A stretch of DNA of 32,832 nt from an uncultured Clostridia bacterium (lineage in GTDB: Bacteria; Bacillota; Clostridia; TANB77; CAG-508). Made by a program: the position numbers and the translations under genes. Under the pieces are notes generated by a model. That model worked only from the letters and a program-made list of their open reading frames with translations, searched no databases and was not told the origin of the DNA. Position 1 is the stretch's first letter. Every line of letters starts with the position of its first letter. The DNA lies in the NCBI GenBank assembly GCA_934133175.1, contig CAKPAX010000016.1:1-32832 (forward strand), written 5' to 3'. This document shows, piece after piece, positions 20,001 through 26,446 of this stretch.

Positions 20001-21304
20001 ATATCTACAACACCTTCACCAATAACTAATTTTCCATTTAAAGATTCACATCCATAAAATACTTTTTCGCCAATACTTGTTACACTATCAGGAATATTCA
20101 AATCGCCTACTAATCCACTACACCCTTGAAATGCTGATTGGTCCAAAGTTTCCAATGTGTTAGGTAATATTATATTTTTTAACGAATAACAATTATAAAA
20201 AGAATTTTCTCCTAATCTTGTAATTGATGTTCCTAAATTGATAGATTGAAGATTTATACAATTTTCAAATGCACTTTCTTCTATCTCATTAACTGTTTTT
20301 GGTAAAATTATACTTTCTAAACCTCTACAATTATAAAAAGCTCTATAATTTATATATGTAATATCAGCTTTAAAATTTATAGTGTTTAAAGCTGTACAAT
20401 CCTCAAAAAAGTATGCTGGTATTTCTGTTATTTTATCATTCATTGTAACAGTTTTTAATGCAGTACATCCTTGAAAAACGCAATCTCCCATATCAGTAGC
20501 ATTTTCTGGTAAAGTTATATCAGTTAAGCTAGTACAATCATAAAATGCAGCTAATCCAACAGATGTTATCCCAGTTCCAAATTCAATCTTAGAAAGACGT
20601 TCACATGCCCAAAAAGCTTTATCACCTATTGTTGTTACAGAACTTGGAAATGATATTTCGTTAAGTATAGTTTCTTGAAAAGATTTTGCACCTATTTTTA
20701 TCAATGTTTGTGGAAATTCTATTTTTGCTAAATCTCTACAACGATAAAATGATCCTTCACCAAGTTCTTGTACATTTGATAAATTTACATAATTTAATGA
20801 CAAACAATCACCAAATGCATAATCTCCAATTTTAGCAACTCCACTTGGAATAAGTACCTGTTGTATATCTGTACAATTTTCAAAAGAATGGTTTCCTATT
20901 GTTGTAACCGAATCTGGAATAGTAATTTTTTTCAAATTTCTACTATTACGAAATGTATAATTTTCTATTCTCGTTACAGTTCTTGGAATACTAACTTCCC
21001 TTAATACAATATCTTCATAAGATGATTTTTTACCTAATATCGTATAATTAGATTTTCCTGATCCTATACTTGTTACTGTCAACCCAGATATAGTTTCTGG
21101 TATTTTTAAATCTTCAACATATTCATTTAATCTATATGAGGAAACATAAACATTTGTTGCTTCTGTTCCATTCTTTATATAACTCCAAGTTATACCTGTT
21201 GAATCATCTGTATAAGTAGTTGCATTAACTGTTGATATTAAAAATGTTAACAATGATATAATTATTATACACATTAATGATAATGCTATAATTTTTTTCC
21301 TCAT
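13688..21304 (-). CDS. Giant secreted LRR / Cna-like / GLUG-repeat surface protein (second copy)
   Basis: This 2538-aa paralogue of the neighbouring giant protein has the same module order. A signal peptide (1-29) is followed by BspA-type leucine-rich repeats (about 65-490), which look better preserved than in the first copy. An Ig-like domain follows (about 590-780, KVRIYNEGG, DNDSNYGN) ending in EEDDDFENVLL, then a SpaA/Cna-B-like module (about 793-900) and GLUG-type repeats from about 905 to 2480. A second Cna-B-like module interrupts the repeats at about 1143-1254. The last 136 residues are almost identical to those of the first copy. No sortase signal, membrane anchor or SLH domain is visible. 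The start ATG (21302-21304) follows a perfect AGGAGG that overlaps the stop codon of the upstream MucBP gene, so the two are translationally coupled. A role in adhesion or the extracellular matrix is inferred from the modules. Confidence 0.85.
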   Translation of the reverse strand: MRKKIIALSLMCIIIISLLTFLISTVNATTYTDDSTGITWSYIKNGTEATNVYVSSYRLNEYVEDLKIPETISGLTVTSIGSGKSNYTILGKKSSYEDIVLREVSIPRTVTRIENYTFRNSRNLKKITIPDSVTTIGNHSFENCTDIQQVLIPSGVAKIGDYAFGDCLSLNYVNLSNVQELGEGSFYRCRDLAKIEFPQTLIKIGAKSFQETILNEISFPSSVTTIGDKAFWACERLSKIEFGTGITSVGLAAFYDCTSLTDITLPENATDMGDCVFQGCTALKTVTMNDKITEIPAYFFEDCTALNTINFKADITYINYRAFYNCRGLESIILPKTVNEIEESAFENCINLQSINLGTSITRLGENSFYNCYSLKNIILPNTLETLDQSAFQGCSGLVGDLNIPDSVTSIGEKVFYGCESLNGKLVIGEGVVDISDYAFSQCNFSRITLKGMINSIKENSFSDTVTDIWIDQNKDDVNITENLFKGRIHFKNCKHKVVFSGVTGIDIKEKSTNNILKTKEYDCESNIEFYLDIANNANTANLSLIVMSVDENGKETIDKNIALSQYNGESYRLSNILFDRKVIILNMSQKADLTLRTFISDINDVNVGISREPKITIQNGKINYLHTKQPVVVDSDDLITCKVRIYNEGGVSTKVTNVKEYLPDGLELVEYDKINIEYGWTLSDDGKIASSNYLSNTEIAGYDGTGLPQYVEMPIILKVTAKKQVEDVRLVNIAEIASATSEDNDSNYGNITNSVDSTYKYDEAVNSTSDTYVKGNEEDDDFENVLLTKDVKVSYQLEIKKIDMDTKELLNGAEFDLLDENEKVLKKGVTAKEGIIDFGIITKPGAGVDRYYISEVKTPEGYEKITKDKISIEVTRTIKDIETGEYGVTVKSNIIETEKAKEESEYIPITTREQLEKIGSDEEITIDGQKYTFSKNANYELKNDIDLSVKGPWTPINEFNGKFNGNNYTINGLIINVENANGIRDIGLFGKATGEISNLKLENINIAVPNMKKDLGDKATEDEIKERLDSVHVGGIAGYFETGTIRNCTVSGQIYADSNSTGGFVGYSNGYMLLSKDTNNVAVTSSSSNAGGLIGWANSSISVVNCSNTAQIVAQKYNAGGIVGYAKSGEYKQTNINIAYINSKITILIENKKISDKYSLTLENRDIDTLGLLKQGKFTIYDVAKKVKYENVILDDGTLKVADIDIKKLGTDTYYIEQVQAQNDYNVNNRYVKLIVLKTWDGINEKYDVSVDYKVLTKEQFEKETATDESYSSSSSGKYYTGIDVDTDAGTYVSMSPVIDTISVKNSTNTGNIIAGDYNAAGIIAKTTGNVVLSKCSNDAMINSKRSSGIIGETLEEDGKEQYLKISDCSNNGNLEPSSIESAGIVGRTTNTMVTIIDSKNTADINAATTGGIVAEAEGKQITINNCKNTGEIRAVFSSENGFKDAAGIMAHAINKNGIVRISECENTGNIIGDQTSGIVAYAQLDKIFIDKCKVNKCNITTNTNFGGMLAFANSNITITNCDTEEISNSRGSNIGGIVGMARVNDSVLNVTIAKCNVKDSVLNSDSSYGDVAGIIAKIDKEYGMSNDSNPILSVVSCEVNNAKASGGIGSGIAYMVRMNGTIIVKNSKFISSKIQTQSNFGGMLGYSSENKSILVDGCNLKDINITNSNSTDNFGGMVGYLDQKGNTLKVINSSVDDCTFDVNGSYANAGIVGTNEGDYTRINNISINNMKLYAGNVTSGVMAYAVKDAEISDINVSNSEITSNKSSSYYINTIGTILAYQGSYANTLNIKNINITNLTKLETNVPFAGGILGITDGKNLNISDCSIISDNETKTQTTAERGAGGLIGCTKAKTDINNVTINNMKLTAASDVSGIIAISKNIVNVKNISLSEIDLVGQSNSFAGGIVGDLEDSGESEFDNIEINKINIDSNENSGGIIGQSTYSSRPKISNVKVKDLLINIKKTETNSGRNIGGIVGFANSKIIIDNAKVENIELNNATSAGGILGNNIDTSGIVSNSSVKDIKINTSKQCVSGGIVGLTHGTIKNSTISNLTMTTTNTSTVGGVVGMSFNDVIECDADQINLDITSDYNNNIGALAGYVSGKVENCNITNGEIKLQVSTGNIGGLVGYSENGIDGCTTNLVNINTTKAINNSVSAQGGLVGMSFGDINNCKVSNGEINIATQGFFGGIVGNLNANITNSTTDSLNAIITKGQNLAEYMGGIAAYSSGNIENCNVLNGKLSFIASKNIGGIVGQTSGEIINCNTNSLNMTADASGDVGGIVGYSNKNITKCNVINGTINSTGNSAQLGGIVGKIVNISAELDDCEVNGTNMYNVGYYSGGIAGYGEATIKNSRFIDSNISVSSDSAFGLGGIVGQGTNLSNRYTYVVGCKVKGSTIQGKMAVGGIVGASVPYIKACTVEGSEINGMSYVGGVIGYGGDLKTTSSSYKLLPVTVTNCTLTDLKIKATNNASEVIGYNSFNGESDTITDTTVENCEVIGADTNEKDNEDVVNTQSLDEAVDTAIDEDVKKVQLNKTLE

Positions 21305-21316
21305 TACATCCTCCTA
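21302..21316 (-). promoter_or_regulatory. Stop codon embedded in the ribosome binding site: coupled translation
   Basis: On the minus strand, TAGGAGG contains both the TAG stop of the MucBP gene (21314-21316) and the Shine-Dalgarno site of the second giant gene, whose ATG lies 5 nt further on. Ribosomes finishing the first gene would sit on the start site of the second. Confidence 0.8.
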
Positions 21317-23170
21317 TTTATTTTTATTTTTTAATTTTACTAAAACAATTGCAATAGCTGTTAAAATTAATATTAAACCTATTATTTCTAATGTATAAGC
21401 TACAGCTCCCGTTTTTACTCCAATAATAATAGTAGCTTTACCAGTATCATTATTATTTTCTAAATCTTTTAAATTATCTTCATTATAATATAAGCTTATT
21501 TTTGCAGTATTGGTTTTCGCTCCTAAATTTGATTCACTAAGTTTACTCTCACAATTAACTGTTATATTTTGGCTTTCACCTGGTTTTATTAATTTATTTG
21601 AAAGTTCATCTGTTGTTATTTCTTTACCATTAACTTTCCATTTTGAATTTTTATTTTCAGTTATATATTTAAAATCATTTGGTAAATAGTCAACTATCTT
21701 CTTTGCATATCCAGCAACTTCACCAACATTTTTTACAGTAATCTCATACTCTACTTCTAAACTTGTATTTTTTATTTGTTTTGCTGGAATTTCTATTTTT
21801 AATATTCCATCTTTTTTTGGTGCTTTCTTAGTTGTTGTTGATTTATTATCTTTTACTATTACTTTTTTTACTTTTTTCTCAATCTCTAAATCAAATTTTG
21901 CTTTTTCTTCATCTTTTTTATCTTCTTTAACTTTATTTTTTGTATATACATAAATAACAGTAATATCTTCAGTTTTATATGTACCTTTAATATTGCCTTT
22001 TATTTCTTTAAATGTATATCCTTTTATATCTTTTCCTTTTTCTTCTAAAGTATATTCCTCTCCTATTACTCCTGTTTGAACTACTTGCTTTTCAATCTCT
22101 TTTCCTTCTGTATCTTGGTATTTCTTTATTACATTTCCATAATTAATATCTTTTTCATATATATATGTTACAATAATATCTTCTTTTGTATATTTACCTT
22201 TAATATTACCTTTTACTTCTTTAAATGTATATCCTTTTATATCTTTTCCTTTTTCCTCTAATGCATATTCTTTTCCAACTTCATCTTTTATATTTTCATC
22301 ATTTTCAATTTGGTTTCCATTTACATCTTGATATTTTTTTATAATTTTTCCAAATTCAACTTCTTTATTTTGTATTTCTACTATTATTTCGCCATTTTCT
22401 ACATATGCCTTTAGTCCTTGAATATCATCATATTGAATATCTATTTGATATAAATTAGTTGAATCATTTAAAGTCTTGATCATTTTTATTGAAATATCTT
22501 TATCTATTACTGATATGAAATTTTCTGGGAATTTTGTTTGTTTAATATTATATGTATCTGTACCAACCTCTCCTACTGTTAATGTTCCAATAACAAAACT
22601 TTGTCCTTGTGATACATCTTCTTTTATAACTTTGCCAGTTTGATCTGTTATTTTATATCCCGTATTTGTTAATATTTTTCCATCTGTTGATTTTGTTATA
22701 ATTTTAAAATTATATTTACTTAATTTCTTTTCATTAAGTATTTGAACTGTTATCTTTTTATTTTCATTATTTACATTAACTATATTTCCAGCATTTTGAT
22801 ACACAAATGTTACTACTATATCATTGCTAGAATAATTTCCTGTTTTATTTATAGGATCCACTCCATATGCTGTATATCCACTAATATCTTTTCTTTCAAT
22901 GTTATATTCTTCACCTAAGTAATCCACATATTCATCAGCTGTTTTTATTTCTTTTCCTGTTGTATCAACGTATTTCACTATTACTTTTCCAGTTTGCATA
23001 TTTGCTGTACTTCTAGATTCACTAGTTTTTATACTAGTTATTTGTGATTCCTCCGATTTTTGCATTGAAATAGTCACAGAATTGTTAAAAACTATTCCTC
23101 CGACTAAAGAAATTAGTCCTAAAACAAACAATATAATTTTCACATAATTTTCTTTGATTTTTTTCTTCAT
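21314..23170 (-). CDS. MucBP-repeat surface protein with C-terminal membrane anchor
   Basis: The product is 618 aa. An N-terminal membrane or signal segment (about 10-30) is followed by a MucBP-type repeat (60-125: GKVIVKYVDTTGKEI.., ending TFVYQN). A Cna-B/prealbumin-like module (about 138-268) is related to the one inserted in the giant proteins. Two further near-identical MucBP repeats follow (272-340 and 343-410: KKYQD..G..I, GKDIKGYTFKE), then a basic Lys-rich linker. An Ig-like module (about 425-575, YEITVKNVGEVAGYAK) and a C-terminal membrane helix (about 590-612) with KLKNKNK complete it. MucBP domains bind mucins or glycans in lactobacilli and Listeria. There is no LPXTG, so anchoring is by the membrane helix. 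It is the first gene of an operon with the second giant protein. The start follows AGGGGG. Confidence 0.85.
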   Translation of the reverse strand: MKKKIKENYVKIILFVLGLISLVGGIVFNNSVTISMQKSEESQITSIKTSESRSTANMQTGKVIVKYVDTTGKEIKTADEYVDYLGEEYNIERKDISGYTAYGVDPINKTGNYSSNDIVVTFVYQNAGNIVNVNNENKKITVQILNEKKLSKYNFKIITKSTDGKILTNTGYKITDQTGKVIKEDVSQGQSFVIGTLTVGEVGTDTYNIKQTKFPENFISVIDKDISIKMIKTLNDSTNLYQIDIQYDDIQGLKAYVENGEIIVEIQNKEVEFGKIIKKYQDVNGNQIENDENIKDEVGKEYALEEKGKDIKGYTFKEVKGNIKGKYTKEDIIVTYIYEKDINYGNVIKKYQDTEGKEIEKQVVQTGVIGEEYTLEEKGKDIKGYTFKEIKGNIKGTYKTEDITVIYVYTKNKVKEDKKDEEKAKFDLEIEKKVKKVIVKDNKSTTTKKAPKKDGILKIEIPAKQIKNTSLEVEYEITVKNVGEVAGYAKKIVDYLPNDFKYITENKNSKWKVNGKEITTDELSNKLIKPGESQNITVNCESKLSESNLGAKTNTAKISLYYNEDNLKDLENNNDTGKATIIIGVKTGAVAYTLEIIGLILILTAIAIVLVKLKNKNK

Positions 23171-23219
23171 GGTATCCCCCTATATCTTTGTATATATATT
23201 TATATTATTATATATTTTA

Positions 23220-23400
23220 TTTTTCTTTGCAATAGAGAGATATTATAGCAGTATTTATATACATTATAATATCCTAGGGAAATATATTTTAAGACATTTT
23301 TTTCTTATTATTTACATTTTTTTTATTTTTATATTACAATTATTTTAAATAAACCACATTTTTCTAGGGATATCTACATTACATGGTTTTATATAACAAA
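23220..23400 (-). promoter_or_regulatory. Upstream regulatory region of the MucBP-giant operon, with paired CCCTAG boxes
   Basis: Boxes TATCCCTAG (near 23365) and TTCCCTAG (near 23275) are 90 bp apart, exactly as upstream of the first giant gene, and the sequence between them is similar. A TATAAT -10 (23242-23247 on the minus strand) lies about 28 bp downstream of the nearer box without a good -35. This argues for shared control of the two transcripts. The similarity is seen; the regulator is unknown. Confidence 0.55.
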
Positions 23401-23544
23401 GAACAAAAGCGGACATTAATAACTTTTGTACTTATTAAAACATTTTGAAGTCCGCGTCTTTGTTCGTGCGTGAAATTTGCAAAGCAAATTTCTGTGCAAT
23501 ATATTTATATTATAGGAAGTTCGGAGAACTTTCCTATAATATAA
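23401..23544. repeat. Compact element of three inverted repeats, relatively GC-rich
   Basis: Three hairpins occur in succession. An outer stem pairs GAACAAA/GCGGAC (23401-23414) with GTCCGC/TTTGTTC (23450-23465). GAAATTTGC AAA GCAAATTTC lies at 23472-23492. An 18-bp stem with one bulged T lies at 23505-23522 with 23526-23544. It falls between the GGDEF gene terminator and the MucBP upstream region and has patches of higher GC than its surroundings. It looks like a dispersed small repeat or MITE-type insertion, or a structured RNA. A 60-codon frame across it has no credible ribosome binding site and was not called. Confidence 0.5.
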
Positions 23545-23575
23545 AAAAAGACTAATATAAAATATTAATCTTTTT
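23545..23575 (-). terminator. Terminator after the GGDEF gene
   Basis: A 14-bp stem (23545-23558 with 23562-23575) contains a single G-U pair on the minus strand and ends in a T-run on that strand. It lies 10 nt beyond the GGDEF stop codon. Confidence 0.7.
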
Positions 23576-23584
23576 ATACATATT

Positions 23585-24520
23585 TTAATATTCTTCATGC
23601 CCTCTTCTATCTATAGCATAACTACTTCCCATAACAGATTTAGCAATATGCTTAACTTGAGCTCCAAGTTCTCCAATTTCCAATATATTCTTAAATCTTC
23701 CTTTTTCAGCAGTAACAACTCCTATTGAAACAGAAGTTAATGGAAATTGCTCCACTATTCCTTTTCTATTTTCTACTTCTATATATCCTCTTTCAGCATC
23801 TTCATCTGTAAAAAATCCAGTTACATTATTATCAAAAGCTACAATAATATCTTGACACAATTTTTCACAATTTAATTCTGGAACAATTGCTACAAAATCA
23901 TCTCCTCCAATATGTCCAACAAAACTATTCTCTGCTATATCTTTATGAACACTTTCTAATATTATTCTAGCTGTAAATTTAATTATTTCATCACCTTTTA
24001 AAAATCCGTACAAATCATTATATGCTTTAAAATTATCCAAATCAACATACAATATAGAAAATCTTTCTTTATTTAATAATCTCTTCTTTAATTCTGCATG
24101 TATTTGTACATTTCCAGGAAGACCTGTTAATGGACTTATTCTTCTATTTATCGAAAGCAATCTATTTATGTTCTTTACTGTAAAATACAAATATTCCTCA
24201 TCAACTGGTTTTTTTATGTAATACTCTATTGATTCTTTTAATACACTTACTCTATGACTTTTATCAGAATTAGATGACACTACAATTACAGGTGTTATTG
24301 TATTATCCTCATCTCTTCTAATCTGCCTACATAATTCCACAACATCTCTATCAATTGCATCTTCATTAATTATAATTAACGAAGGAATATTTTTTAATGC
24401 TAAATCTATTTGTTCTGTTTTTACACTTATAAATTTATACTCTGTATCATTTTTAAATAATTCTCTAAATACAACTATAGAAGAATCATCATCATCAATA
24501 ATATATATCTCTTGTACCAT
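23585..24520 (-). CDS. Degenerate receiver domain plus GGDEF diguanylate cyclase
   Basis: The product is 311 aa from the ATG at 24518-24520, preceded by GGAGG 6 nt upstream; an in-frame TTG 12 nt earlier overlaps that site. Residues 1-125 resemble a response-regulator receiver with the acidic cluster IIDDDDSS and the conserved Lys (YYIKKPV, 103). The phospho-acceptor position reads Asn (IIINED, N52) rather than Asp, so ordinary phosphorylation is unlikely. Residues 130-305 are a GGDEF domain with LTGLPGN, YVDLDNFKAYNDLYGF and GGDDF (205-209), an active-type signature that would make cyclic di-GMP from GTP. The RxxD inhibitory site five residues before GGDDF is absent (AENS). This could feed beta-glucan synthesis or control of the surface proteins, but no PilZ protein or c-di-GMP riboswitch was found in the window. 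Confidence 0.87.
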   Translation of the reverse strand: MVQEIYIIDDDDSSIVVFRELFKNDTEYKFISVKTEQIDLALKNIPSLIIINEDAIDRDVVELCRQIRRDEDNTITPVIVVSSNSDKSHRVSVLKESIEYYIKKPVDEEYLYFTVKNINRLLSINRRISPLTGLPGNVQIHAELKKRLLNKERFSILYVDLDNFKAYNDLYGFLKGDEIIKFTARIILESVHKDIAENSFVGHIGGDDFVAIVPELNCEKLCQDIIVAFDNNVTGFFTDEDAERGYIEVENRKGIVEQFPLTSVSIGVVTAEKGRFKNILEIGELGAQVKHIAKSVMGSSYAIDRRGHEEY

Positions 24521-24561
24521 TTTATCCTCCAACTTTTTTCTTATTATATATATATGATAAA

Positions 24562-25377
24562 TTATTTCAAGTCTTTTTTAGTATTTTTTATAATTTCTTT
24601 ATTTCTTTTTACTCTATTTTTAATATCTAACTTATGGTTTAAAATTTCCGTAATCTTGTCTGATTTCATTGTTGGAAAAGCTCTTTTTAATCTATAAATT
24701 CTTCGATATAATTTTCTAATAAATTTTTCTCTCTTTTTGTTTAAGCCATCAATTATAGATTGAATACTTCCTTTTGATTTATCAATTGTTTTAGTTATAA
24801 TTTTTACTTCTTCCAATTTATCTTTTATCTGTTCATTTAATTCTTCTATATATTTTAATGCATTATCTATTTGAATAATACTTATAACACTTATAATATA
24901 ATCAATAACTATTAATATAGATATTACTAAAGAAGAATAAATTATAATTTTTTCATCTATCAGATTTAATTCTTTATTAACCAATGGGTTTATTATATCT
25001 ATAAACAATACTCCTAAAATAGCCCAATAAATAGAATTTTTTAAGCACACTCTTCCATGAATATTAAACTTAACATTTGAGTAATCCCAATACTTAGTCT
25101 TAAATATTTTTTCTAATAAAAATCCAACTATATATTCCCATATTGATAAAATAATAAATGACATAAAAAATAATAATATAATGTTATTTTTAAACTCTCC
25201 TAAAACCAAAATCATTATCAATGCACCTATTCCATATATAGGACAAAAAGGACCATTTAAAAATCCACTATTTACCAACTTTTTTTGTAAAACTGTTTTA
25301 TATACAGATTCCAAAAGCCATCCACAAAAAGAATATAATATAAAACAGGCCAATAAATTCCAAAAATTTATTTCCAT
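24562..25377 (-). CDS. PF06541-type integral membrane protein with C-terminal coiled coil
   Basis: The 271-aa product has about five membrane helices in the first 180 residues and a basic helical, probably coiled-coil, tail (about 180-271). Signature segments include SFCGWLLESVYKT near residue 16, GFLNGPFCPIYGIGAL near residue 38, then E(Y).xG..LE..F, KYWDYS and NIHGRVCLKNSIYWAILG. These match the family labelled putative ABC-transporter type IV (PF06541), whose molecular function is not established. The start follows GAGGGAG. It lies 41 bp upstream of the GGDEF gene and could be cotranscribed with it. No ATPase partner is present in the window. Confidence 0.8.
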   Translation of the reverse strand: MEINFWNLLACFILYSFCGWLLESVYKTVLQKKLVNSGFLNGPFCPIYGIGALIMILVLGEFKNNIILLFFMSFIILSIWEYIVGFLLEKIFKTKYWDYSNVKFNIHGRVCLKNSIYWAILGVLFIDIINPLVNKELNLIDEKIIIYSSLVISILIVIDYIISVISIIQIDNALKYIEELNEQIKDKLEEVKIITKTIDKSKGSIQSIIDGLNKKREKFIRKLYRRIYRLKRAFPTMKSDKITEILNHKLDIKNRVKRNKEIIKNTKKDLK

Positions 25378-25400
25378 ATATCTCCCTCTATTTACAACTT

Positions 25401-25433
25401 AAAGGTTGAAAGCATATAAAACTTTCAACCTTT
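25401..25433 (-). terminator. Terminator after the Ig-like surface protein gene
   Basis: A 12-bp perfect stem, AAAGGTTGAAAG paired with CTTTCAACCTTT, has a 9-nt loop and sits 10 nt after the stop codon of the minus-strand gene. The downstream T-run on the minus strand is short, so termination may be partial. Confidence 0.72.
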
Positions 25434-25443
25434 ATCTTTGATA

Positions 25444-26341
25444 TTACTTCTTTGTACATTTTGCACTAAATGTAGCAGTCAATCCATCAGTATTATATAC
25501 TGTAACTTTTATTAAATTTTCTCCATCTACTAATGGATATGAAAATTGTATTTCTTTTTTATTTACATTAAGTGAGTATGGTTGTCCATTAAGTGTAAAT
25601 TCTATTTTTTCTATTTTTTCATTATCACTTGCATTTATAATAAAGTTCTTTCCATCTGTTTTTACATCAAGTTTTGGTTTTGTTACACCTTTGACTTCCT
25701 GTTGTTTTGTTGTTGTTTTATTATTTATATCTACTGCAACAATCGTAAGTGTATGCAATCCCTTTGGAATTTCAATAGTTTGTTCATATGTTGTATTTCC
25801 AACCTCAACCTTTCTTTCTTCTTCTTCATCCCATCTATATGTTACATATGATATTTTATTTGTTCCTGTTATTGAAGCTTTTATATTTGTTCCTTCTGAA
25901 TCAATTGTTATTTTTGGATCTTCTTCTGCAACATATTTTCCTTCATATTCAGCTTGTGTTCCATCAACATCAATAGCTGTAACTTTTAAATTATTTGTTC
26001 CTATTGGAATATCTATTACCTTTTGTATGTATGCACTACCTTCCCCATTTAATTCTTGCTCGTTTTCTCCATTCCAAGAATAAGTATATTTGCTAATTTG
26101 TTTTTTGTGTTTTATATTTATTGTTATAGTATCATCACCATTATTTTCGACAGTAATAGTTGGTTTAACAACTTCCTCTTGAGTAGTTTTTTTGTTATCC
26201 TTTAATAATGCATAAGCTCCTGTTCCAGCTAGTCCAACACCAAAAACTAACATACATATTGCAAATATTTTTAATACTTTTTTTATATCAACAGGTCCGT
26301 TTACTACTTTTTTTATTTTCAGTAAATAATATTTGGTTCAT
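25444..26341 (-). pseudogene. Ig-like-repeat surface protein with a frameshift in an A7 tract near the start
   Basis: The natural start appears to be the ATG at 26339-26341, preceded by AGAGGTGG. That frame (MNQILFTENKK..) runs into a stop after 17 codons. Losing one base from the 7-nt homopolymer at 26308-26314 would join it to IKKVLKIFAICMLVFGVGLAG and the remaining 269 residues. The downstream frame has no good start before an internal ATG at 26253, which would cut the membrane helix. The restored protein has a short cytoplasmic N-terminus, one membrane helix, and three Ig-like beta domains of about 80 residues (ITVENNGDDTITI, ITIDSEGTNIKA, LDVKTDGKNFII). Such proteins are found on clostridial cell surfaces; function is unknown. 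The break may be an assembly error, a true mutation, or a site of transcriptional slippage. Confidence 0.75.
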
Positions 26342-26402
26342 ATATCCACCTCTTTTGTTCTACTACGGAAAATTATATCATAAGGTTTTTTTAATGTAAA
26401 GA

Positions 26403-26434
26403 AAAAAGATAGAAGATTTTAAAATCTTCTATCT
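26403..26434 (-). terminator. Terminator after the thioester adhesin gene
   Basis: A 14-bp palindrome (26407-26420 with 26421-26434) lies 13 nt beyond the adhesin stop, followed on the minus strand by TTTTTTC. It is a convincing intrinsic terminator. Confidence 0.85.
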
Positions 26435-26446
26435 TCTATTTATATT

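Noticed and set aside
23416..23598. A 60-codon minus-strand frame over the hairpin cluster
   Set aside because: No ribosome binding site. The frame crosses the terminator of the GGDEF gene and three hairpins, so it is better explained as a non-coding repeat.
24521..24532. A TTG start adding four residues to the GGDEF protein
   Set aside because: The TTG overlaps the GGAGG ribosome binding site that serves the ATG at 24520.
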